Shown here in pieces: positions 51,328-58,606 of a stretch of DNA of 64,000 bases (position 1 is the first letter of the stretch; every line of letters begins with the position of its first letter). The DNA is taken from NCBI RefSeq assembly GCF_947654165.1, contig NZ_CANTKB010000007.1, positions 71,583 through 135,582 of the forward strand, written 5' to 3'. Made by a program: the position numbers and the translations under genes. The DNA is from an uncultured Blautia sp. Its GTDB lineage: Bacteria; Bacillota; Clostridia; Lachnospirales; Lachnospiraceae. The notes under the pieces are model-generated. The model was not told where the DNA came from. It saw nothing but the letters and a program-made list of their open reading frames with translations, and did not search any database.

Positions 51328-52013
51328 TCCTTTTTTCTTGATATCTTCCAAAAACCAGTGCTTCGGTCTGTTCTCCAGCACAATGGTTTTTCCTGTATAG
51401 GGCTGCCGGAAAGACACTCGCTCTGCATGAAGACCAAGTCCTGTAAAAAAGGGATTTTGCTGCACAGCCCCTTCCTTTTCATCCACACACATCTTGAGCT
51501 TCTCTTCCGGCATTTTTCCGATTGGCTTCTTGATCTGCCTGTTTTGGTATGGAAATATCCCTCCACGAAAGCCAGATACTCTTTCTGAAAGCTGCCATCC
51601 TGTTTCTGTAAACTCAATCTTGCGGCCGCAATCTGATTTTTGGCATACACCATAATCCCCGAAGTATCCCGATCCAGCCTTCCTTTGGGACGTACCAGTG
51701 TCTGTTCTCCCTTTTCCGTGAAATAAGCCGCAAGCCTGCTTCCCAGAGAATCCTCATAGAGAATATCCAGCACTCCCGCTCCCGGCATTACTCTCCCCGT
51801 ATCTTCCCTGTCTTCCTCCACACAGACTCTCAATTCCTGTCCGGTCCGGCAGACATAGGTGGTTCTGACCTGAGCACCGTCCATGATAATGCCCCCGCTT
51901 CGGAATTTTGCCTGGCTGATCTGTTTCCTGGTCAGCCCCAGACCAGCCTTCAGCACCTGATCCAGTGTCTGTCCTTCCATGCTTTCGTCTACTGTAAGCG
52001 TCAGTTGTTTCAT
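51316..52013 (-). pseudogene. RluA family pseudouridine synthase, frameshifted and internally deleted
   Basis: The first 155 residues are a normal RluA N-half: an S4-like RNA-binding start (LTRKQISQAKFRSGGIIMDG) and the catalytic Asp in GRLDRDTSGIMVYAKN. After AFVEGYFHTKTG the frame is lost near 51533. The next frame continues QIKKPIGKMPEEKLKMCVDE and ends with the family C-terminus GLGLHAERVSF...ENRPKHW. Between EKEGAV and QQNPFFTG about 60 residues are missing, including the conserved GRTHQIRVH block. So it carries one frameshift plus a deletion and is very probably inactive. Full-length relatives have about 300 residues. Confidence 0.85.
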
Positions 52014-52032
52014 ATTCTTTTCCTACACAACC

Positions 52033-52905
52033 CTAATAGCAAATGACTTCACAGCCGGTCTCTGTCACCAGCACCGTAATTTCCCACTGCGCAGAAGGAA
52101 GACCATCCTCCGTATAGACAGTCCATCCGTCACTGTCATCCACATAGATCTCATGCCCTCCCATATTGATCATGGGTTCAATGGTAAACATCATTCCCGG
52201 CACCAGGAGCATTCCTGTTCCTGCTTTCTGGATGTATCCCACCCAGGGATCTTCATGAAATTCCAGACCGATTCCGTGGCCGCCGATTTCCCGCACCACC
52301 GAGAATCCGTTTGCATGAGCATGCTCATACACAGCCTGACTCATATCTCCCAGATATCCCCATGGTTTTACCTGTGCCAGCCCCTTTTCCACACACTCTT
52401 TCGTCACATCCACCAGCTTCTGTTTCTCAGGACTTACCTGCCCAATACAGAACATTCTGGAAGAATCGGAATAATATCCATCCAGGATCGTAGAGACATC
52501 TACATTCACAATATCCCCCTTCTTCAGCACCACATCATCCGAAGGGATTCCATGGCAAACCTGTTCATTTACAGAAGTACACACGCTCTTTGGAAACCCT
52601 TCATAGTTCAGAGGTGCTGCCACTGCTCCTGACTCTGCTGTAATCCTGGCAACCCAATTATCAATCTCCTGGGTTGTAATCCCTTCCTGAATATGCTCTG
52701 CCACATAATCCAAAATAGCAATATTAATCTTTGCACTTTCTTTTAGCTTTACAATCTGTTCCGGTGTCCTGATAATATCATGAGAAGGCACAATCACCCC
52801 CTTGTTTTCATACATCTTCAGCTTTTCATCAAAATTCCAATGACATTTTTTATATTTTTTTCCGCTGCCGCACCAGCAGGGCTGATTTCTCTCTGGCAAT
52901 TCCAT
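52033..52905 (-). CDS. map: Methionine aminopeptidase with N-terminal SEC-C zinc motif
   Basis: A 290-residue type I methionine aminopeptidase that removes initiator Met. An N-terminal SEC-C motif (QPCWCGSGKKYKKCH) is followed by the pita-bread domain: CHGIPSDD, metal Asp in NVDVSTILDGYYSDSS, His in GGHGIGLEFHEDP, Glu in MFTIEPM and AQWEITVLVTE. The ATG with AAAGGAG was chosen over an upstream frame running into the GNAT gene. Extended MetAPs with SEC-C are common in Clostridia. Confidence 0.95.
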   Translation of the reverse strand: MELPERNQPCWCGSGKKYKKCHWNFDEKLKMYENKGVIVPSHDIIRTPEQIVKLKESAKINIAILDYVAEHIQEGITTQEIDNWVARITAESGAVAAPLNYEGFPKSVCTSVNEQVCHGIPSDDVVLKKGDIVNVDVSTILDGYYSDSSRMFCIGQVSPEKQKLVDVTKECVEKGLAQVKPWGYLGDMSQAVYEHAHANGFSVVREIGGHGIGLEFHEDPWVGYIQKAGTGMLLVPGMMFTIEPMINMGGHEIYVDDSDGWTVYTEDGLPSAQWEITVLVTETGCEVICY

Positions 52906-52919
52906 GCTCTCTTTCTCCT

Positions 52920-53405
52920 TTACTTCATTCTCTGATATGCAATCCTCGGGGTTCCGTCTTCCACATAAATGATACCGCATTTCTGGAATCCATTCTTCTC
53001 AAACACATGCTGCATCACATAGTTATCCCCATGCGTATCTCCCCGCACATTTCCACACTGCTCAAAACACCAGTCCAGACAGCAGGCGGAAACGCCTTTT
53101 ACTTTCCCTGAAGATGCCATTCTGTGCATGGTACCGTACGCTGCATCATTGAGCCACTGTCCCTCATAGATCCTGGCATATGTGGGATCCGGATCCATAG
53201 CAAACATAAACACACCTGCAAGAGTTCCACCCTCTTCACATACATAGAGATACCCCTCTCTGCAGTCTTCTTCTACCAGTTTTCTGGACGGATACCCGGA
53301 ATTCCACTGTGTAGGATTTCCATGTTCCCGCATAAATCCTCTGGCTGTATCATAAATCTCCATAATCTCTGAAAGTTCTTCCGGCTTTGCCTGTCTGATC
53401 TTCAT
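52920..53405 (-). CDS. GNAT family N-acetyltransferase
   Basis: A 161-residue protein with the GNAT layout: MKIRQAKPEELSEIMEIYD at the start, a substrate-side strand (YLYVCEEGGTLAGVFMFAMD), and the NYVMQHVFEKNGFQKCGIIY end typical of the acetyl-CoA fold. Substrate unknown. The ATG with GAGGA at 8 bases was used rather than a GTG five codons upstream. First gene of the unit continuing into map. Confidence 0.85.
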   Translation of the reverse strand: MKIRQAKPEELSEIMEIYDTARGFMREHGNPTQWNSGYPSRKLVEEDCREGYLYVCEEGGTLAGVFMFAMDPDPTYARIYEGQWLNDAAYGTMHRMASSGKVKGVSACCLDWCFEQCGNVRGDTHGDNYVMQHVFEKNGFQKCGIIYVEDGTPRIAYQRMK

Positions 53406-53453
53406 GTTCTTTTTCCTCACACCGCTTTTCTCTGTGTTTTCACACTATCATTT

Positions 53454-53462
53454 ATTATAACA
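53454..53462 (-). promoter_or_regulatory. Extended -10 promoter of the GNAT-map unit
   Basis: Minus strand TG-T-TATAAT, about 50 bases before the GNAT ATG; no good -35 is visible, as is usual for extended -10 promoters. Confidence 0.5.
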
Positions 53463-53576
53463 CTGTTTTCTTTGTTTTTCTATGTTTTCACTGTTTTGAA
53501 TTTTCAGATATTTTATGTGTTTTCGTACAATTAAACTGTATAAAAATACTTATTTTTATTTTTTTCTAATTATGTA

Positions 53577-53605
53577 TTGACAAACAGATTATATACTGTT
53601 ATAAT
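53577..53605 (+). promoter_or_regulatory. Perfect consensus promoter with no protein gene behind it
   Basis: TTGACA, 17 bases, TATAAT on the plus strand. The next plus-strand signal is the terminator ending at 53872. Confidence 0.85.
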
Positions 53606-53611
53606 TCAATC

Positions 53612-53872
53612 ATAAAATAAATTACGGAACAGATAAAACAACAGAAAGGATTGATTCCCCCAAAAACATAATGATTTACTTCATAATATAAAAGAAAGGA
53701 CGGTACGGACCACCAGAAACAGTAACCACTTTCCAATAGAAATCTTATAAAACAAACTTCATTTCTATTGTACAAGAAAACAAATTTTTTCAAACGAGGT
53801 AAAGTCCAATGGATAACGAAATAAAATAAAATCCATCATTCTCAAAGAAATAAGAATGATGGATTTTATTTT
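53612..53872 (+). ncRNA. Candidate small RNA of about 255 nt
   Basis: Bounded by a perfect promoter and a strong terminator, with no coding frame of note. Inside are a 10-base stem CAATAGAAAT/ATTTCTATTG and a six-codon frame (MDNEIK) at 53810 with a GAGGT ribosome-like site just before the terminator. I cannot match it to a known RNA family (6S, tmRNA, SRP and riboswitch cores were looked for by eye). A remnant of a deleted gene's leader is the main alternative. It fills most of the 487-base gap. Confidence 0.5.
53827..53872. terminator. Bidirectional terminator
   Basis: AAAATCCATCATTCT and AGAATGATGGATTTT around a 10-base loop with T-rich tails both ways; serves the orphan plus-strand unit and the minus-strand gene ending at 53893. 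Confidence 0.9.
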
Positions 53873-53892
53873 GTCCTTTATTTGGTTTGCAA

Positions 53893-54369
53893 TCAAAAGA
53901 TCGCTCCCAATGCTCCAAACGCCCCTGCACTCACTGCAGCCATAATGACACCGGCCAACACTACGCCTAACATAACGGCTGTTACACTGGATTTAAAATC
54001 CATATCCAGAATGCTGGCAGCCAGGGTTCCTGTCCATGCACCGGTTCCCGGCAATGGAATTCCTACAAACAACAGAAGGGCAACAAACAACCCTCTTCCT
54101 GCCTTTGCTTTTAACTTCTGTCCGCCTTTTTCTCCTTTTTCCAGACACCAGGAAAAGAACTTACCGATCACCGGTTTATCTGCTCCCCAGATCAAGACTT
54201 TACGGGCAAAGAAATAAATAAACGGAACCGGAAGCATATTACCGATAATCGCCACAATATAATACTGCGTAAAAGGAAGCCCAAATCCTTCTGCAAAAGG
54301 AATCGCACCTCTTAACTCAATCAACGGCACCATAGAAACAAAAAAAACAAACAGGTACTTCTCTAACAT
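53893..54369 (-). CDS. Small multidrug export family membrane protein (COG2426)
   Basis: A 158-residue membrane protein of the Sm_multidrug_ex family: ELRGAIPFAEGFGLPFTQYY near the start, GNMLPVPFIYFFARKVLIWG, and GIPLPGTGAWTGTLAASILD. Four or five helices. The family name rests on weak data and the transported compound is unknown. It follows the DegV gene by 24 bases. Confidence 0.85.
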   Translation of the reverse strand: MLEKYLFVFFVSMVPLIELRGAIPFAEGFGLPFTQYYIVAIIGNMLPVPFIYFFARKVLIWGADKPVIGKFFSWCLEKGEKGGQKLKAKAGRGLFVALLLFVGIPLPGTGAWTGTLAASILDMDFKSSVTAVMLGVVLAGVIMAAVSAGAFGALGAIF

Positions 54370-54393
54370 ATAACTCTCCTTTGTTCTCTCATT

Positions 54394-55281
54394 TTAAAGT
54401 TCTCTCTCATCTCCCCAGAAAAACAATGCTACGGTACCAGGGCCTGTATGGGCACCGATCACAGTACCAATGCTGTTGATTCTTACTTTTCCGTTCAGGT
54501 TCGGAAACTTTTCCTCCACCATATCCGCTACTTTCCGGGCATCTTCTTCACATGCCGAACAGGACATAAAGCATTTTCCGCTGTATTCCAGACCGCCCTG
54601 TGCATGCTGTTCCATCCGTTTCACCATCTCACGGATCACTTGTTTTTTCCCTCTGTATTTACTTCTCGGAATTAATTTTCCCTCAGAGTTTACATTCATC
54701 AAAGGGCAGATATTCAATGCCTGTCCCACAAATCCGGATACCTTGGAAATTCTTCCGCCACGAATAAAGCTGGTCAAATCTGTGGAAAAAAACCAATGAT
54801 GCAGTTTATTCTTATTCTCCTCAGCCCATGCAGCATTCTCCTCCAGGCTCATACCCTGTTCCTGGTTATCTACCACCGCATCTACCAACATACCAAAACC
54901 AGATGAAGCAGCCAGAGAATCAATGACGATCACTTTTCTGTCCGGATATTTTTCTTCCATCTGTTCTTTTGCAATATTTGCTGAATTCACACTTCCGGAA
55001 ATTCCTCCTGACAAGGTAAAATGCAGGATATCTTTTCCCTCTTTCAAAAAAGGTTCAAAGAAATCCATATACTGCTGGGCATTGACCTGTGCGGTCGTTG
55101 GCTCTGCACCATCGGAAATTCTCTGATAGAACTGTGAAAACGGCATGGTTTTTCCCAGGTCATCCGGGTACTCCACCCCATCCATCATATAATGAAAACA
55201 TACATATGGAATCTTTCTCTCTTCAAAATAAGATGCCGGCATATCTGCGGTAGAACAGCAGGTGATTTTATATTCGCTCAT
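54394..55281 (-). CDS. DegV family fatty-acid-binding protein
   Basis: A 295-residue DegV/FakB-type protein. The N-terminus (ITCCSTADMPASYFEERKI), TLSGGISGSVNSANIAKEQ with the family Ser-Gly-Ser site, VIDSLAASSGFGMLVD, FIRGGRISKVSGFVG and the end GTVIGAHTGPGTVALFF match the family. These proteins hold a fatty acid and, with a FakA kinase, pass it on as acyl phosphate; no FakA gene is adjacent. Confidence 0.93.
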   Translation of the reverse strand: MSEYKITCCSTADMPASYFEERKIPYVCFHYMMDGVEYPDDLGKTMPFSQFYQRISDGAEPTTAQVNAQQYMDFFEPFLKEGKDILHFTLSGGISGSVNSANIAKEQMEEKYPDRKVIVIDSLAASSGFGMLVDAVVDNQEQGMSLEENAAWAEENKNKLHHWFFSTDLTSFIRGGRISKVSGFVGQALNICPLMNVNSEGKLIPRSKYRGKKQVIREMVKRMEQHAQGGLEYSGKCFMSCSACEEDARKVADMVEEKFPNLNGKVRINSIGTVIGAHTGPGTVALFFWGDEREL

Positions 55282-55427
55282 TAAGGTCTTCCTCCTTACC
55301 TCTTGTTTTACACTTCTTTAACATGGCTTTTATTAACGTTCTTATTCTAACACTGATTTTTCTCTTTGAAAAGCAGAAAAAAACATTTCCTCCTATTTCA
55401 TAAAAATGCTGCGTGCAAACAAGAACA

Positions 55428-55472
55428 AAGAGTTCCTCTTCCGGTTGTTTTACAACCTTTCAAAGAACTCTT
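55428..55472 (-). terminator. Terminator of the DUF3048 lipoprotein gene
   Basis: AAGAGTTC and GAACTCTT enclose a second hairpin (GGTTG/CAACC); minus-strand tail TGTTCTTGTTT. Confidence 0.6.
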
Positions 55473-55480
55473 CTGTACCC

Positions 55481-56605
55481 TTATTTCATTGTTGTTTTAT
55501 TTGCGTAATTCAGAGCGATATAACTCTTTCCACGGTTAATCTTGATTTCATTTCCGTTTAAGTCATAAAATCTCAGATAAGATTCTTCATTATTCTCATC
55601 TTTTGACCAGTGGATTTCCTGAACACCGCCGTTAGAAATATAATAACCCTTTGCGTTTGCTCCGCCATCCCAGTCGATTTTCTTATGACCCACTTCATCA
55701 CGTACCGATATCTCTGTTTCCAGAACCAGGACATTGGTAAATGCAAGCTGCTCCCCTGTCTTTCCGTCTGTCTGCGGTGTTCCGTTGATCTGCTTCAGAT
55801 ACACTTTCTTCTCTGCATCATAGGTAAATGCAGAAGACTGTGCCCCGAACTGAACCTCCACCTGTGTACAGTCGCTGCCCTCTGGTTTTAACTGCTCATC
55901 CATTCCATTAAACAGAAAAGCAGCTCCCTTTTTCTCTTCCTTCAAATCTGTACGGAGACCTTTTGACTCGATATAAGAAACCAGCTTTGTTCCATCAAAA
56001 AATCCGGTGTGCTCTACTGCATAACCCTGACTCAATTTTTCCTGATCTCTTCCAAACAAACCGCCTGTATTGGTGATTCCTTCAATCTGATCCAGATCCA
56101 GTGCTTCCAGATAATCAGCTATGGTATCATCAATGCCCCAATTTACATAAAAGGCATCAAATCCCTGAGAAAGTGCCGGGAAATAATAGCGGCAGCTCCG
56201 AATGGGACAAACCTGTGGAACCTTGGTGTAATCCCCGTACAGTGCCATAAATCTGGTAGCATCTCCTTCTACCGGAATTTCAAAAATCAAATCTGCCTGG
56301 CTCACTCCGTACTGAGGCATGGCCTTCTGCACATTGTTCACCATGACTGCCACCGGACGTTTTCCAATGGCACCTTCAGAAAGATCCCCGATTCCTGTGA
56401 GCAGGTTCTGATTCGCAGGTACTTCTTCCTGTGCCACCTCAGCCCCTTCCACTGTCTGTGACTCTTCCTTTTCAGGTTCTGTCTGCTGTTCTACAGTTTC
56501 TTTTGCCGTATCCTCTTTCTTTGGTTCCTCTTCCTTTTTACATCCGGTCATACTGAACAACATAGCCACGACACTGGCTGCCAGAAGAATCTTCCTATAT
56601 TTCAT
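55481..56605 (-). CDS. DUF3048 domain lipoprotein (YerB-like)
   Basis: A 374-residue secreted lipoprotein with a signal peptide ending in SMTGC (Cys22), then an acidic Glu/Lys/Thr linker to about residue 65. The DUF3048 domain follows (RPVAVMVNNVQKAMPQYGVS, ADLIFEIPVEGDATRFMALY, IRSCRYYFPALSQGFDAFYV). Function unknown; homologues are common surface lipoproteins of Firmicutes. ATG follows GGGAGGG. Probably monocistronic. Confidence 0.9.
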   Translation of the reverse strand: MKYRKILLAASVVAMLFSMTGCKKEEEPKKEDTAKETVEQQTEPEKEESQTVEGAEVAQEEVPANQNLLTGIGDLSEGAIGKRPVAVMVNNVQKAMPQYGVSQADLIFEIPVEGDATRFMALYGDYTKVPQVCPIRSCRYYFPALSQGFDAFYVNWGIDDTIADYLEALDLDQIEGITNTGGLFGRDQEKLSQGYAVEHTGFFDGTKLVSYIESKGLRTDLKEEKKGAAFLFNGMDEQLKPEGSDCTQVEVQFGAQSSAFTYDAEKKVYLKQINGTPQTDGKTGEQLAFTNVLVLETEISVRDEVGHKKIDWDGGANAKGYYISNGGVQEIHWSKDENNEESYLRFYDLNGNEIKINRGKSYIALNYANKTTMK

Positions 56606-56675
56606 ACTTTTACCCTCCCATTCGTATGATTCGTATCTTCTTATAAGATACCACACAACTATGGGAGTTGCAAGC

Positions 56676-57062
56676 TTACTCTGGCTTCTTGATCTGATTT
56701 AACTGTGCATTGATTCCTAACAACTGCTCTTTTGTAATCTTTGCACCTGCAGTTCCCATCAGACCTACCAGACGAAGAACTGTAAATCCACCCATCATCT
56801 GCATCATACCAGGATTTTCGTCTACGGCTACATTTCCGCCTGCCATCTGCCGGAACACCTGCATGAAGAACTGATTTCCTTCTTCAGAAGCCATGATATC
56901 TTCCAGTTTGTCATTCAGAGAAAAATAACCTTCCGGTGCGTCAATATCATTCCAGCAATGAGGTAAGTTTACCCAGTACCATCTCTCCGGCATACTTCCA
57001 GGAACAGAAGACGCTTCTTTAGAAAATGCTCATTTTGTGTTAAACTTCATGATCTGTCTCAT
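56676..57062 (-). pseudogene. GH2 glycosidase paralogue reduced to its two ends
   Basis: The frame starts at an ATG with AAAGGAG (MRQIMKFNTK), then has a TGA where the intact neighbour GH2 has Trp11. It continues AFSKEASSVPGSMPERWYWV, NLPHCWNDIDA, matching the first 40 residues of that protein (PSDWTSVDLPHTWNAIDG). It then jumps straight to PEGYFSLNDKLEDIM and ends in QLNQIKK, matching the neighbour's C-terminal domain (PEGMYSIKDTMEEL ... IKIKK). About 630 residues are missing, including both catalytic Glu. So it carries a nonsense mutation and a large internal deletion. The last 105 codons could still be translated as a small protein. Confidence 0.85.
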
Positions 57063-57176
57063 CGTTTTATCTCCTTTTTGTGTTTTCTTACTTTTATATA
57101 GAAAATCCGGCAAAAATACAGGAGTTCCCATATAAATTCACCGGATTTTCTGTCTGTCACAAGGGACAGTTACTAT

Positions 57177-58571
57177 TTAGTTTTCGCCGCGGCGACGTGC
57201 CAGTTCAGCTACGTTTGCTTCTACTCGTTTCTTGTTCAGAGGGTAGATGAAGATTAATGCAAGTGCAACTGCGACCAGACCAATGATCGGCACGATACAG
57301 GAAATCTTGAAGATTCCTTCTGTTACAACAGGATCGAATGCAGTTGCCTGTGTATATCCAATCAATGACAGCAATCCACCAACCATACCGGAAGAAAATG
57401 CCTGTCCTAATTTTCTGGCAAAGGAATATACCGCATAAATTGTACCGTCTTCACGGATACCGTTTTTCACTTCTGCATCATCGATAACGTCTGTGATCAT
57501 TGCCCAGATAACGGTATTGAAGAATCCAAGTCCGATATATGCCACAACATAAAATGCAACATAAACCCATACGTTTTCGGGATGTACGAGCAGGCAAGCC
57601 AGGAAGCTGGCCGCACCAAATAAGCAAGATACAATAGAAAGCTCTTTCTTACCGAATTTTGCTGCTAATTTACTTGCAAGAGGTGCACAAACTGCCAGAA
57701 CAGCTAAGCTGGCTAACAGAGAAACTGCTGACTGAGCACCTGTGTTTTTATAGAAGTTCGGGAATACGAATCCTGTCATTCCCTGCATACCAAGCATTGC
57801 AAGAAGCAGAAGAATTGCTGCTGCAATGATACCAAGAAGTGCACGGTTTGTGATCAGGCTCTTTCCAAGAGCTACCAGGTCAAGCTTCTGATTATTTGCA
57901 GGAACCGGAACTCGCTCACGAACCAGATTAAAGCAAAGCAGGTAGCAGATGATTGCACATACTGAGAATACACCTGCAATGATGGTCATACGGCTTCCGG
58001 AAAGTACCGGATTTCCGTCAACAGTCACATAAGCAACCAGTGGTGTACCTGCTCCGATTACCAGGCCGGCCAGTGTCGCACCGATGGTTCTCCATGTTGA
58101 CAGAGATGCTCTGTCGGTAGGGTCTGAAGAAATTGCAGACGCCATAGAACCGTAAGGAATATTAATAGAGGTATAGAAGATTGAGCCCCATAATAAATAT
58201 GTCACAATAAGCCATACCAGTTTAAATGCATAAGGCATATTTGCAAATCCTGACTGATAGATCAGGAAACTGGCGATTGCCACAGGACCGCACATACGTT
58301 TGATCCATGGACGGAATTTTCCGTCTTTTGTAGGTTTGGAACGGTCTACGATCTGTCCCATAGTTACATCTGTAAAGGCATCTACGAAACGTGCGATCAT
58401 CATTACCATACCTACTACAGCTGCAGACATTCCCATAACGTCTGTGTAGAATTTCAACATGAATGTTGATGATAAAATAAATGTGAAGTCATTACCGAAA
58501 TCACCAAACATATAACCGATTCTGTCCTTCATTCCAAATGCAGGTACAGAAGAATTGTTTGTCTTTGCCAT
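57177..58571 (-). CDS. GPH family glycoside/hexuronide:cation symporter
   Basis: A 464-residue MFS transporter of the glycoside-pentoside-hexuronide group with about twelve helices. Signatures: RIGYMFGDFGNDFTFILSS, ARFVDAFTDVTMGQIVDRS (the Asp-rich cation site of MelB-type carriers), and GKFRPWIKRMCGP. It probably brings in the glycoside cut by the GH2 enzyme encoded 35 bases upstream. Substrate (beta-galactoside or beta-glucuronide) not determined. Confidence 0.92.
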   Translation of the reverse strand: MAKTNNSSVPAFGMKDRIGYMFGDFGNDFTFILSSTFMLKFYTDVMGMSAAVVGMVMMIARFVDAFTDVTMGQIVDRSKPTKDGKFRPWIKRMCGPVAIASFLIYQSGFANMPYAFKLVWLIVTYLLWGSIFYTSINIPYGSMASAISSDPTDRASLSTWRTIGATLAGLVIGAGTPLVAYVTVDGNPVLSGSRMTIIAGVFSVCAIICYLLCFNLVRERVPVPANNQKLDLVALGKSLITNRALLGIIAAAILLLLAMLGMQGMTGFVFPNFYKNTGAQSAVSLLASLAVLAVCAPLASKLAAKFGKKELSIVSCLFGAASFLACLLVHPENVWVYVAFYVVAYIGLGFFNTVIWAMITDVIDDAEVKNGIREDGTIYAVYSFARKLGQAFSSGMVGGLLSLIGYTQATAFDPVVTEGIFKISCIVPIIGLVAVALALIFIYPLNKKRVEANVAELARRRGEN

Positions 58572-58606
58572 TTAATTTTCTCCCTTTCCTCTGTTTCTAA
58601 TTAAAA

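Noticed and set aside
53599..53793. 64-codon minus-strand frame in the 53.4-53.9 kb gap
   Set aside because: Odd composition (Phe, Cys, Tyr rich), no ribosome site, and it lies antisense to the orphan promoter unit.
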